A DNA stretch of 48,740 nt. It comes from Bacteroidaceae bacterium (GTDB lineage: Bacteria > Bacteroidota > Bacteroidia > Bacteroidales > Bacteroidaceae). Below, piece after piece: positions 1 through 9,009 of this stretch (positions are counted from its first letter, which is position 1; every line of letters starts with the position of its first letter). The notes under the pieces were generated by a model. The model saw only the letters and a program-made list of their open reading frames with translations. It made no database searches and was not told the DNA's origin. A program made the position numbers and the translations under genes. Location: positions 1 through 48,740 of the forward strand of contig JAUUPT010000028.1 of the NCBI GenBank assembly GCA_030843315.1, in the 5' to 3' direction.

Positions 1-530
1 GATTCTGTGTACTATTATTTTCTATTTATTGTTTATACCGCAAAATACAATACTTTAATGCATCAATGATATATATGTTATTTTAGAAATCATACCTTGA
101 TAGGATGACTAAATTTCTGAAATAAAGAGTCAGGGTAGTTGTAGAGACTCTGAAATGTTGTGTTTCTCATTATCAGGTGTTTACATATATGGGTTGTAGA
201 GATTATCATGTGTTTAGGCTGCTTCTTACTACCCTTTATTGGAACTTTAAAAAAATACTTGTAGAGAATGGAATTTAGTATATGCTTGTGTGCTAGTTAT
301 TTATGAAAATGTTTGGTAGATGCCATTTTCTTGTTTTCACCCTCTTGCTACCCTACCTTTGCAACATCGGATTTAAGAAAAAGAAGGCGCTTCCGCTGAG
401 GCCTCGCGGCAACTGATTCTTCTTTCTTATGTATACGATGCGGTTTCGGTCAGTTCGCAATAAACAGGCTGGTCAAAGCAGAGATGACTTGTTCACTGCA
501 ACAATCTATTTAATTTAATACATTACTATT
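1..530. other. Intergenic region and leader of the HU-like gene
   Basis: No credible coding region is seen in these 530 bases. The first 300 are A/T-rich and hold three copies of TTGTAGAGA (139-147, 194-202, 259-267). A TAnnTTTG-type -7 box lies at 354-361. The stretch 370-430 is purine-rich, then G/C-rich, and can fold: CCGCTGAGG faces CCTCGCGG around 393-410, and a GAAAAAGAAG-like stretch faces TTCTTCTTTC. The transcript of the next gene would therefore carry a structured leader of about 160 nt, or a separate small RNA could lie here. Confidence 0.5.
354..361 (+). promoter_or_regulatory. Putative -7 box (TACCTTTG) for the HU-like gene
   Basis: TACCTTTG matches the Bacteroidota -7 consensus TAnnTTTG. 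It lies 170 nt upstream of the HU-like start codon. A T-rich stretch around 331-338 is a weak candidate for the -33 element. Confidence 0.5.
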
Positions 531-1022
531 ATGGCTTTTTACAAAAAACAACAACAGAAAATTAATGATTTGTGGTATCCTCAATCTATTACAGTAGGCA
601 ACCCGGTCACTACCGACCAAATAGCTGATAAACTAGCGTTACTCTCTACTGTGACTCGAGGTGATGCTTATGCGATAGTGAAGAATTTGGGAGGTGTATT
701 GGGTGACTATATGGCTGCAGGACGTACAGTGAAAGTAGATGGAGTAGGCACTTTCTACTACACGGCTGCCGCCAATAAGAAAGGGGTGGATTCACCTCAA
801 AAAGTGAATGCTACGCAAATCACTGGTGTACGTGTCCGTTTTATACCGGAAGTGCATCGTGACGTTAATAGTCAGGTAACTACTCGCTCTATGGTTGATA
901 GCAATATCTTTTGGGAAGAGTGGGGTAAGAGTAGTACTAGCAATTCCGGCCAAGGCGGTTCCGGTGACGGCAATCAAGGCGGCGGCAGTGACGGTGACCT
1001 GGACCAGAACCCGATGGGCTAA
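531..1022 (+). CDS. HU-family (HU-related) DNA-binding protein with Gly/Asp-rich tail
   Basis: A 163-residue protein of the HU-related histone-like family common in Bacteroidales. Residues about 1-125 form the HU-like fold: an N-terminal extension (MAFYKK), then a helical segment with TTDQIADKLALLSTVTRGD, and a beta-arm region with VDGVGTFYYT and VRVRFIPE. HU-fold proteins bind and bend DNA as nucleoid factors, and this longer group is often found beside surface-polysaccharide or unlinked genes. The last 30 or so residues are a low-complexity Gly/Ser/Asp/Gln tail ending DQNPMG, likely disordered. The ATG at 531 follows an A/T-rich leader without a clear Shine-Dalgarno. It is monocistronic, closed by a hairpin terminator at 1075. 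Family is confident; the specific role is unknown. Confidence 0.85.
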   Translation: MAFYKKQQQKINDLWYPQSITVGNPVTTDQIADKLALLSTVTRGDAYAIVKNLGGVLGDYMAAGRTVKVDGVGTFYYTAAANKKGVDSPQKVNATQITGVRVRFIPEVHRDVNSQVTTRSMVDSNIFWEEWGKSSTSNSGQGGSGDGNQGGGSDGDLDQNPMG

Positions 1023-1074
1023 TTCCTACTGGTTCAGCCGTTATCTTCTTTCTTGACACTGATTTGTGATAAAT

Positions 1075-1117
1075 GTTCCCGTGCAGCCTTTGCGGTTGTG
1101 CGGGAACTTTTATTTTT
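1075..1117 (+). terminator. Rho-independent terminator after the HU-like gene
   Basis: GTTCCCG at 1075 pairs with CGGGAAC ending at 1107, and is followed directly by a T-rich tract (TTTTATTTTT). It lies about 50 nt after the stop codon of the HU-like gene. Confidence 0.8.
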
Positions 1118-1216
1118 AGCATCTTTTATTATTTATTTCTGCCGTTCTTTAACCAATTATCGCTAATTTCGGACGATTTTTTGTAAATCGGGCTAAATAA
1201 CTAATAATTTATTAAT

Positions 1217-1474
1217 ATGGAAAACTTGAATACAGCATTTCTGCTGATGATAGTAGGTATGGCAACAGTGTTTGCTATTCTACTGATTGTTATCTACTTA
1301 GGAAAAGGACTTATTGCACTTGTGAATAAATATGCACCCGAAGAGGTGGCGCCTGCCAAGGCGGCGGCAAATGGTCCGGCAGCTATTCCCGGGAATATAC
1401 TGGCGGCTATCAGTGCTGCAGTAACTGTGGTGACACAAGGTAAAGGCAAGGTTGCTAAGATAGAGAAAATTTGA
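1217..1474 (+). CDS. oadG: Na+-translocating decarboxylase gamma subunit (OadG-like)
   Basis: An 85-residue protein with one N-terminal transmembrane helix (residues about 7-28, FLLMIVGMATVFAILLIVIY) and a charged and Ala/Pro-rich cytoplasmic tail. This is the size and layout of OadG-type gamma subunits, which anchor the carboxyltransferase alpha subunit to the membrane beta subunit. It is the first gene of a three-gene operon, 39 nt before the alpha subunit. Tails of this family often bind Zn2+ through acidic and His residues; none is obvious here. The call rests mainly on topology and on the alpha and beta subunits next to it. Confidence 0.85.
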   Translation: MENLNTAFLLMIVGMATVFAILLIVIYLGKGLIALVNKYAPEEVAPAKAAANGPAAIPGNILAAISAAVTVVTQGKGKVAKIEKI

Positions 1475-1513
1475 AATAATAATCTTATATAAAAACACAC
1501 CGAATAATTTAGT

Positions 1514-3349
1514 ATGAAAAAAGAAATTAAGTTCAGCCTGGTATTCAGGGACATGTGGCAGAGTGCTGGTAAATATGTACCCCGGGTAGACCAGCTGGTA
1601 AAGGTAGCTCCCGCCATCGTAGAGATGGGTTGTTTTGCACGTGTGGAAACTAATGGCGGAGGTTTTGAACAGGTAAATCTGTTGTTTGGGGAAAATCCGA
1701 ATAAAGCCGTACGCGAGTGGACGAAACCATTCCATGAAGCAGGCATTCAGACTCATATGCTGGACCGTGCTTTGAACGGACTCCGCATGAGCCCTGTGCC
1801 CGCCGACGTGCGCAAATTGTTTTATAAAGTAAAGAAGGCGCAAGGCACGGACATTACACGTACATTCTGCGGATTGAACGATGTTCGCAATATCATTCCG
1901 TCTATCGGTTATGCCAAGGATGCGGGGATGATTTCACAATGTTCGCTTTGTATCACCCATTCGCCCATCCATACGGTAGAGTATTACACCGACATGGCGC
2001 TGAAGCTGATTAAGGCGGGTGCCGACGAAATTTGTATCAAAGATATGGCAGGTATTGGACGTCCGGTATCGCTGGGTAAGATTGTTGCCAATATAAAGAA
2101 GGCACATCCCGACATTCCGGTTCAGTATCATAGCCATGCAGGGCCCGGTTTCAATATGGCAAGCATCCTCGAAGTATGCGAGGCTGGTTGCGACTACATC
2201 GACGTAGGTATGGAACCGTTGTCATGGGGTACAGGACATGCCGACCTGCTCAGTGTTCAGGCAATGCTGAAAGATGCAGGCTTCCAGGTTCCTGAAATCA
2301 ACATGGAGGCATACATGAAGGTACGCTCTCTTATCCAGGAATTTATGGACGACTTCCTCGGCTTGTACATCAGCCCGAAGAACCGCTTGATGAACTCCCT
2401 GCTGATTGGCCCCGGACTACCGGGCGGTATGATGGGTAGCTTGATGGCTGACCTGGAATCCAACCTGGAATCTATCAATAAGTATAAGGCAAAACGCAAC
2501 CTGCCGTTCATGACGCAGGATCAGTTGCTTATCAAACTCTTCAACGAAGTGGCTTACGTATGGCCGCGCGTCGGTTATCCCCCGTTGGTAACGCCGTTCA
2601 GCCAGTACGTCAAGAACCTCTCCATGATGAACGTGATGGCGTTGGAGAAGGGCAAGGAGCGTTGGGGCATGATTGCCGACGACATCTGGGATATGTTGCT
2701 GGGCAAGGCAGGTAAGCTGCCGGGCGAGCTGGCTCCCGAAATCATCGAGAAGGCTGAACGCGAAGGACGCAAGTTCTTCACCGGCAATCCGCAGGACAAC
2801 TATCCCGATGACCTCGACAAGTATCGCAAGCTGATGAAAGAAAACAAATGGGAACTGGGCGATGACGACGAAGAACTCTTCGAATACGCCATGCACCCGG
2901 CACAATATGAGGCTTACAAGAGCGGCAAGGCAAAACAAGACTTCCTGGAAGATGTGGAGAAGAAACGCAAAGAGCGTGACAAGACTCCCGAAGAGGATGC
3001 CAAACCGAAAACTCTCACCGTACAGGTGGATGGTCAGGCTTACCGCGTGACGGTGGCTTACGGCGACATCGACCTGCCGGCTTCGGCTACCGAAAAGGTT
3101 TCTGCCCCTGTGGGCGAAGGACAAGAAGTCCCGGCTCCGCTCGAAGGCAAGTTCTTCCTGACGAAGAATGCCCAGGAAACTCCGGTGAAGGTGGGCGACA
3201 AGGTGAAGAAGGGCGACCTGCTTTGCTATATCGAAGCCATGAAGACGTATAATGCCATCCGTGCCGACTTTGACGGAACGGTGACGGCTATCTGTGTCAA
3301 TTCGGGCGACTCTGTTTCTGAAGATGATGTATTAATGAAGATTGGATAA
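1514..3349 (+). CDS. oadA: Biotin-dependent decarboxylase alpha subunit (oxaloacetate decarboxylase/pyruvate carboxylase B-like)
   Basis: A 611-residue protein with a carboxyltransferase TIM barrel (about 1-300), a conserved helical middle (about 300-470), a charged linker, and a C-terminal biotin carrier domain. The biotinyl lysine is K577 in EAMKT. Metal-site residues of this family are visible: D13 in FRDMWQS, the Lys of CIKDMAG and the two His of YHSHAG. The family moves a carboxyl group from oxaloacetate (or a related acid) to biotin before the beta subunit decarboxylates it and exports Na+. The usual RDAHQS motif is RDMWQS here, so the true substrate may differ (pyruvate/oxaloacetate or an acyl-CoA). 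Its stop overlaps the next start (TAATG), showing translational coupling with oadB. Confidence 0.85.
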   Translation: MKKEIKFSLVFRDMWQSAGKYVPRVDQLVKVAPAIVEMGCFARVETNGGGFEQVNLLFGENPNKAVREWTKPFHEAGIQTHMLDRALNGLRMSPVPADVRKLFYKVKKAQGTDITRTFCGLNDVRNIIPSIGYAKDAGMISQCSLCITHSPIHTVEYYTDMALKLIKAGADEICIKDMAGIGRPVSLGKIVANIKKAHPDIPVQYHSHAGPGFNMASILEVCEAGCDYIDVGMEPLSWGTGHADLLSVQAMLKDAGFQVPEINMEAYMKVRSLIQEFMDDFLGLYISPKNRLMNSLLIGPGLPGGMMGSLMADLESNLESINKYKAKRNLPFMTQDQLLIKLFNEVAYVWPRVGYPPLVTPFSQYVKNLSMMNVMALEKGKERWGMIADDIWDMLLGKAGKLPGELAPEIIEKAEREGRKFFTGNPQDNYPDDLDKYRKLMKENKWELGDDDEELFEYAMHPAQYEAYKSGKAKQDFLEDVEKKRKERDKTPEEDAKPKTLTVQVDGQAYRVTVAYGDIDLPASATEKVSAPVGEGQEVPAPLEGKFFLTKNAQETPVKVGDKVKKGDLLCYIEAMKTYNAIRADFDGTVTAICVNSGDSVSEDDVLMKIG

Positions 3350-4584
3350 TGGAAGATATATTTGCAAGACTCTATGATATGACGGCATTCAGCAATATCA
3401 TTGCCGACCCGTCATTCCTCGTGATGTATATCATTGCCTTCGTCCTGCTTTATTTAGGCATCAAGAAGCACTACGAACCACTGTTGTTGGTGCCCATCGC
3501 TTTCGGTGTGCTCATTGCCAACTTCCCCGGTGGTGACATGGGTGTGATTCAGGCAGACGAGAACGGAATGGTATTGGTGGGTAATGAGCTGAAGAACATC
3601 TGGGACATGCCGTTGCACGAGATTGCACACGACCTCGGCCTGATGAACTTCATCTATTATATGCTGATTAAGACCGGTTTCTTGCCGCCTATCATCTTTA
3701 TGGGTGTAGGTGCGCTGACAGACTTCGGTCCGATGCTGCGCAACTTGCGGCTTTCGATATTCGGCGCGGCTGCACAGTTGGGTATCTTTACGGTGCTGCT
3801 GTGTGCTGTGATGATGGGCTTTACGCCGCAGGAAGCTGGTGCGCTGGGCATTATCGGCGGTGCCGATGGTCCGACGGCTATCTTCACGACGATTAAGCTG
3901 GCTCCCCACTTGCTGGGCCCGATTGCCATTGCGGCATACTCGTACATGGCGCTGGTGCCGGTGATTATACCGATGGTGGTGAAGCTGTTCTGCTCTAAGA
4001 AGGAGTTGATGATTAACATGAAGGAGCAGGAGAAACTTTATCCGTCGAAGACAGAGATAAAGAACCTGCGCGTGCTGAAGATTATCTTCCCGATTGCGGT
4101 AACTACGGTGGTGGCACTCTTCGTGCCTACGGCTGTGCCTTTGATCGGTATGTTGATGTTCGGTAACCTGATTAAGGAAATCGGTGCCGATACGAGCCGT
4201 CTGTTCGATGCGGCAGCCAATAGCATTATGAATGCGGCTACCATCTTCCTGGGATTGAGCGTAGGTGCTACGATGACGAGCGAGGCGTTCCTCAATTGGA
4301 CGACGATTGGTATCGTGGTAGGTGGATTCCTGGCATTTGCATTGTCCATCACGGGCGGTATCTTCTTTGTGAAGCTGTTCAATGTGTTCAGCAAGAAGAA
4401 GATTAATCCGCTGATTGGTGCAACGGGATTGAGCGCGGTGCCGATGGCGAGCCGCGTGTGCAACGATATTGCAACGAAGTACGACCCGAAGAACCATGTG
4501 CTGAACTACTGTATGTCAAGTAATATCTCCGGTGTGATTGGTTCGGCTGTTGCGGCAGGTGTGCTGATCTCGTTCCTGGGATAA
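3349..4584 (+). CDS. oadB: Na+-translocating decarboxylase beta subunit (OadB/MmdB family)
   Basis: A 411-residue polytopic inner-membrane protein, the usual length for OadB/MmdB/GcdB. It has about ten hydrophobic segments and the family's conserved stretches GVGALTDFGPML and GIIGGADGPTAIF. The Asp of GGADGP lies in the region implicated in Na+ and proton handling in Klebsiella OadB. It decarboxylates carboxybiotin on the alpha subunit and couples this to Na+ export. The ATG overlaps the oadA stop by one base. It converges on the TolC-like gene across a strong inverted repeat at 4621-4689. Confidence 0.9.
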   Translation: MEDIFARLYDMTAFSNIIADPSFLVMYIIAFVLLYLGIKKHYEPLLLVPIAFGVLIANFPGGDMGVIQADENGMVLVGNELKNIWDMPLHEIAHDLGLMNFIYYMLIKTGFLPPIIFMGVGALTDFGPMLRNLRLSIFGAAAQLGIFTVLLCAVMMGFTPQEAGALGIIGGADGPTAIFTTIKLAPHLLGPIAIAAYSYMALVPVIIPMVVKLFCSKKELMINMKEQEKLYPSKTEIKNLRVLKIIFPIAVTTVVALFVPTAVPLIGMLMFGNLIKEIGADTSRLFDAAANSIMNAATIFLGLSVGATMTSEAFLNWTTIGIVVGGFLAFALSITGGIFFVKLFNVFSKKKINPLIGATGLSAVPMASRVCNDIATKYDPKNHVLNYCMSSNISGVIGSAVAAGVLISFLG

Positions 4585-4620
4585 GGATATAGATACGCGG
4601 ACGACGCGGAATGATTTTTT

Positions 4621-4689
4621 AGGCACGGATTACACGGATTTCACGGAATTAGATTAACTAAAACCGCGAAATTCGTGTAATCCGTGCCT
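4621..4689. terminator. Bidirectional terminator built from a long inverted repeat
   Basis: The left arm (from 4621, AGGCACGGATTACACG) and right arm (ending 4689, CGTGTAATCCGTGCCT) pair over 20 or more bases. Runs GATTTTTT flank both sides, so the hairpin can end transcription of oadB on the plus strand and of the efflux operon on the minus strand. The arm sequence resembles the CACAGATTACACAGATT repeats at 40541-40611 and 46757-46787. Confidence 0.8.
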
Positions 4690-4695
4690 GATTTT

Positions 4696-5964
4696 TTATT
4701 CACTCACTACCTTCCTGTATTCCGCCACAGCCATCTTCTCTGCCAGATAGGCATTGATAAGATTGGTGTGGGCTTGCGTCCACGAGAGCTGTGCCGATAG
4801 TACATCGGCCATGCTGGAGCGGCCTTCGTTGTAGGAGAAGGTGACGAGGTCGAGGTTCTCGTCGGCAAGGCTCATGTTCTCGCGGGCGGTGCGGACTTGC
4901 TGCTCCGTCTCTGTGAGTTTGGTGGTGGCGGCGGAAAGTTCTTCCAGGATATTATCGGTGACGAGGCTTTGTTGCAGTTTCTGTATGCCGATGTATGCCT
5001 TCTGCTGGCGGCTTGTCTTGAAGCGTGCCCCCCAGCGGAAGATGGGAATACTGACGTTGATGCCGGCTACGGGGGTATGAGGCACGTCCTGCCCCATGTA
5101 GGCGATGCCCGTGTCCCAACCGGTGGCAAGGAACATGCTGACTTGCGGATTGTATTTGCTGAGAGCGGCACGGCGTTGTGCTTCGCTGCGGGCAATGTTG
5201 ACGGAGGTGCTGGCATACTCGGCACGGCGGGGGAGGACATCGTCGAGGGAGAGGAGACTGACGGGGGCGACGGGCATATCGATTTGTGAAAGACTGTCTG
5301 CCGGGGCATTAGGCTCCGCACCCATCAGGATGTTCAGCTTCTGCATGGCGAGGGTGTGGCTTTGGCGGGCTTTGATGTATTGCAGCTCGGCTTCTTTGCG
5401 GCGGGTGGAAATCATCAGCAGGTCGGTGCGACTGATGGCACCGTCGTTGAAGCGGTCTTGGATGATATCGTACTGGCGCTGGACGATGCTGAGGAAGGCG
5501 GCGGCAGCCTGAAGGCCGGCGTGGGCGGCGGAGGCATTCCAATAGACGGCATCACTTTGATAATGTATCTGGTCGAGGGTGAGTTCGGTAGTCAGCTTGT
5601 CCAGTTCCTCATCGGCCTGCGCCAGCTTCTTTTGGGCGATGAGCGAGCCGCCGGTGTAGAGGGGCTGCGTCAGGGTGGCAAGGGCCTGGTAGGTATAGGG
5701 GCGGTAGTCGCCGGTGGGACTGTTCCACTGGTCCAGGTGGTTGAGGTTGGCGGTGCCTTCGGCGGTGATGTCGATGGCGGGCAGGAAGCCGGTGGCGGCT
5801 ATCTTGCGGGCCTGGGTGCTGGCTATCTCTTTTAGATGTTGTTGCTTTAGAATCTGGCTGTATGCTTCCACTTTGGCACGATAGGTGTCGGGGCTTAAGT
5901 ATTGCTGTGCTCCGGCACTCAGACCGAAGCAGCAGGCTAATGTAAATATGATTATCTTCTTCAT
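4696..5964 (-). CDS. TolC-family outer-membrane efflux protein
   Basis: A 422-residue outer-membrane factor. It has a signal peptide (MKKIIIFTLACCFGLSAGAQ) and two long helical repeats characteristic of TolC/OprM channels. A Gln-rich helical stretch with LAQADEELDKL and a second repeat ending near NEGRSSMADVLSAQLSWTQ are visible, the latter being the conserved motif of the second half. Trimers form the tunnel across the outer membrane and periplasm. It is the last gene of the efflux operon, 12 nt after the RND pump gene. There is no lipobox, unlike many OprM members. Confidence 0.9.
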   Translation of the reverse strand: MKKIIIFTLACCFGLSAGAQQYLSPDTYRAKVEAYSQILKQQHLKEIASTQARKIAATGFLPAIDITAEGTANLNHLDQWNSPTGDYRPYTYQALATLTQPLYTGGSLIAQKKLAQADEELDKLTTELTLDQIHYQSDAVYWNASAAHAGLQAAAAFLSIVQRQYDIIQDRFNDGAISRTDLLMISTRRKEAELQYIKARQSHTLAMQKLNILMGAEPNAPADSLSQIDMPVAPVSLLSLDDVLPRRAEYASTSVNIARSEAQRRAALSKYNPQVSMFLATGWDTGIAYMGQDVPHTPVAGINVSIPIFRWGARFKTSRQQKAYIGIQKLQQSLVTDNILEELSAATTKLTETEQQVRTARENMSLADENLDLVTFSYNEGRSSMADVLSAQLSWTQAHTNLINAYLAEKMAVAEYRKVVSE

Positions 5965-5976
5965 AACTCTCTGTTT

Positions 5977-8900
5977 TTATCCTTTTATCTTATGTATGGC
6001 GCAATAGGCTACCGGCAGTACGAACAGCGTCAATGCCGAGGCTACCAGTAGTCCGCCCATGATGGTGGCTGCCATGCCGCCGAACATGGCATCAAACAGC
6101 AGCGGCAGCATTCCCAGAATCGTAGTGCCCGATGCCATTGCTACGGGCACGATGCGGCTCGTCGTGGCCGAGACTACTGCGTCCAGCGGCGCGCGGCCGG
6201 CTTTGGCTTCCGCGTCAATCTGCTCCACCAGTACAATGGCATTTTTGATGTTCATACCGATTAATCCCAGCAATCCGAGGATGGAGAAGAAGTCGAACGA
6301 CTTGCCCAGTAGCAGCAATCCCAGCACGATACCGATAAAGATAAGCGGCAGCATCAGCAAGATGACAATCGGCTTGCGGTAGGTGCGGAAGAGGAACAGC
6401 AGCGTGACGAACATCAGGAAGAACGTCAGCGGCAGATTGGCAGCCAGGGCGGCATTGCTCTCCGCCTGGCTCTCCTGCTCGCCGAAGAACTTCATGGTGT
6501 AGCCTTCGGGCACGGGAATCTCTTCTTGCACCTGCTTCCACACGCGGTTGAAGGCGGCTATGGCGTTGACTCCGCGCCGCGGGTCGGCTTGTGCCATCAT
6601 CACCATCTGGCGGTTGTAGTCCTTCACGTTGGAGAAACGGTACTGAAAGTCGAACCGGCTGACAACCTGCTCAAGCGTGGTCGTTTCGCGTGCAGTGCCG
6701 AATACGGGCAGCGTGCGCAGGTCGTTGATACGGAAAGAGTCGATGGTATTGTCTTTCAGCAGGATGGGCAGAACCTGGTCGCCTTGGCGGTATTCGCCCA
6801 ATGTCATGCCGCTGGTGCCTATCTGGATGCTCTGCGCCATGCTTTGGCGGGAGACGCCCAGCGGCTGGGCACGCTCCTGGCTGTAGATAGGGCGCCACGT
6901 GGGTATCTTGTTTCCCCACGAATTGCGCACGTTTATCAGCTCCGGGTCGCGGTGCATGATGTCCAGCGCGCGGTCGGTGAGCATCACCAGCGTATCTACA
7001 TTGTTGCCGATGAAGCCGATTTCGATAGCTGCGTCTACGGCGGGAGATAGCTTGAAGAGGGTGGTGCGGGTGATGGCGTCGGGATAGTTCGCCTTCATGT
7101 AGGCATCCAGGTTCTCTTCGTATTCCTTGGTATATTTGCTGTCGGTCAGCTCCACCAGTATATTGGCGAAGTTGGGCTTGGGGCCTACGGAGGTGGAAGC
7201 CAGATAGTATCGCAAGGGCGTGCTGCCCAGGGTGACGGAGACGCGCTTCACTTCCGGTTGCTGCATCAGGTGTGCTTCCACTTTCTTCATCTCGGTTTCT
7301 ACCTGGCGGATGCTATAACCGTCGGGGTAGAATACATCTGCCCGGAAATACGGCTTGTCCAGCGACGGGAAGAAGTTCTGCGGCATCAGTCCCATCACGA
7401 CCAGCGAGACGACGAACAAGCCGAAGACGACCGTCAGCGTCAGCACCTTCTTCCGTATCAGCGTGCCGAGGATGGAGGCGAACCGGTGGTAGAAGGGTTT
7501 GTCGTACGGGTCTGTACCGGCATTCGCCGGCTTGGCTTTCAGTATGAAGTTGCCGAAAGTAGTGGTCTGCGTCAGCGCCAGCACCCAACTCAGTCCCAGC
7601 GAGATGGCGAGTACCACGAATAGCGGTTTCACTATCTCGGCTACGGACGACGGCGCCAGGTAGAGCGGCAGAAACGAACAGATGGCGATGAACGTAGCCC
7701 CCAGCAGTCCCCACTGCGGACCGGTGGCGCCGTCTATCAGCGCCCGCCGCCGGCTCACTCCGCGGGCAATGGCTATCTGTGCATTGTCCGTCACCACGAT
7801 GGCATTGTCCACCAGCATACCCATGGCGATGATGAAACCTGCCAGCGACGTACGGTTCAGCCCCACGCCCAGCATCGACATGATGAGCAGCGTGCCGCCG
7901 ATGGAGAAGATGAGCGACGAACCGATGAGGACGCCCGCCCGCATGCCCATCACCAGCATGATGATGACGATTACAATCAGGATGGACTCTACGAGGTTGA
8001 TGATAAAGCCGTTGTTTGCCTCGCGGGCAATGACGTTCTCGGGGTAGAGGCTTTCCAGTTCCAGCCCCACGGGGATGAGCGGCTGGAGTTCGGCGAGTTT
8101 CCGGTCTACCAGTTCGCCGGTCTTCACTACGTCCTTTGTAGGGTCGGTGGATACGCCGATGCCGATGGCGCGATGCCCGTTGACGTGCATGATGTTGGCG
8201 GGCGGGTCCATATATCCCTTCTCGATGAGGGCGATATCGCCCAGCTTGACTTGTCCGCCGGAGGTGGTGATGACCTGGTTGCGGATATCGTCCACGGTGG
8301 TGTAGGTGCCGTTGGCAACGATGCGCAGTTGCTGCTCGCCGGCACTGATTTCGCCTGTGTTGATAATCTGGTTCTGCGACTGGAGGAGGCTTGCCAGTTG
8401 CTTGGGGTCGATGCCCATTCCTGCCAGTTTGTTTACGGAGATGAAGATGTTGATCACTTCCGTCTGCGTGCCGAAGAGGGCGACTTTCATCACACCGTCT
8501 GCCGTGATGACTTGCGTTTTGATGCGTTCCGCCCAGTTGCGCATCTCTTCGTAGGAGAAACCGTCGTCACCGACGAGGCCGTAGTAGATGCCGAACACGT
8601 CGCCGAAGTCATCCGAGACGGTGGGCACCGAGGCGCCGGCAGGGAGTTGCGGTTGTATGTTGAGCACTTTCCGTCGCAGTTCGTCCCACTTCTGCGGGAT
8701 GACGTCTGCCGGGAGCGACGGTTGCAGCTCGAACGTAATCTTCGACAATCCGTACATCGACTCCGACTTTATCTTGTACACTCCGCTCATACTTTGTATT
8801 TCGCGGGAGATAGGTTCTGTGATGAGCCGTTCCACTTCTGCCGGCTCCGCACCCGGATAACGTGTCATGATGACCGCCGACTTGATGACGAAGGGTGCAT

Positions 8901-9009
8901 CTTCTTTCTTCCCCAGCCGGCCGAACGACAGCACACCGCCGATGAGCAGCACCGCCAGGAAGAAGTAGACAATCTTTGTATTGTCCAGTGAATATTTTGC
9001 TAAGTTCAT
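5977..9009 (-). CDS. RND-family efflux pump, inner-membrane subunit (AcrB-like)
   Basis: A 1010-residue RND transporter of normal length with 12 predicted membrane helices and two large periplasmic loops. The start was set at the ATG at 9009 (MNLAKYSLDN) because the longer reading frame adds 54 unrelated residues inside the adaptor gene; this start overlaps the adaptor stop by four bases (ATGA). The helix-4 motif reads GMLVDNAIVV, one acidic residue rather than the AcrB Asp-Asp pair, while helix 10 has the basic residue in NIKNAIVLVE. It likely exports drugs, bile salts or similar compounds using proton motive force. Substrates cannot be read from sequence, and no local TetR-type regulator is present. 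Confidence 0.9.
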   Translation of the reverse strand: MNLAKYSLDNTKIVYFFLAVLLIGGVLSFGRLGKKEDAPFVIKSAVIMTRYPGAEPAEVERLITEPISREIQSMSGVYKIKSESMYGLSKITFELQPSLPADVIPQKWDELRRKVLNIQPQLPAGASVPTVSDDFGDVFGIYYGLVGDDGFSYEEMRNWAERIKTQVITADGVMKVALFGTQTEVINIFISVNKLAGMGIDPKQLASLLQSQNQIINTGEISAGEQQLRIVANGTYTTVDDIRNQVITTSGGQVKLGDIALIEKGYMDPPANIMHVNGHRAIGIGVSTDPTKDVVKTGELVDRKLAELQPLIPVGLELESLYPENVIAREANNGFIINLVESILIVIVIIMLVMGMRAGVLIGSSLIFSIGGTLLIMSMLGVGLNRTSLAGFIIAMGMLVDNAIVVTDNAQIAIARGVSRRRALIDGATGPQWGLLGATFIAICSFLPLYLAPSSVAEIVKPLFVVLAISLGLSWVLALTQTTTFGNFILKAKPANAGTDPYDKPFYHRFASILGTLIRKKVLTLTVVFGLFVVSLVVMGLMPQNFFPSLDKPYFRADVFYPDGYSIRQVETEMKKVEAHLMQQPEVKRVSVTLGSTPLRYYLASTSVGPKPNFANILVELTDSKYTKEYEENLDAYMKANYPDAITRTTLFKLSPAVDAAIEIGFIGNNVDTLVMLTDRALDIMHRDPELINVRNSWGNKIPTWRPIYSQERAQPLGVSRQSMAQSIQIGTSGMTLGEYRQGDQVLPILLKDNTIDSFRINDLRTLPVFGTARETTTLEQVVSRFDFQYRFSNVKDYNRQMVMMAQADPRRGVNAIAAFNRVWKQVQEEIPVPEGYTMKFFGEQESQAESNAALAANLPLTFFLMFVTLLFLFRTYRKPIVILLMLPLIFIGIVLGLLLLGKSFDFFSILGLLGLIGMNIKNAIVLVEQIDAEAKAGRAPLDAVVSATTSRIVPVAMASGTTILGMLPLLFDAMFGGMAATIMGGLLVASALTLFVLPVAYCAIHKIKG

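Noticed and set aside
2417..3124. 235-residue minus-strand frame opposite oadA
   Set aside because: Antisense shadow of the alpha subunit gene; no domain seen.
3454..4497. Long minus-strand open frame opposite oadB
   Set aside because: It is antisense to a strongly conserved gene and its translation (His/Arg-rich) is typical of a shadow frame.
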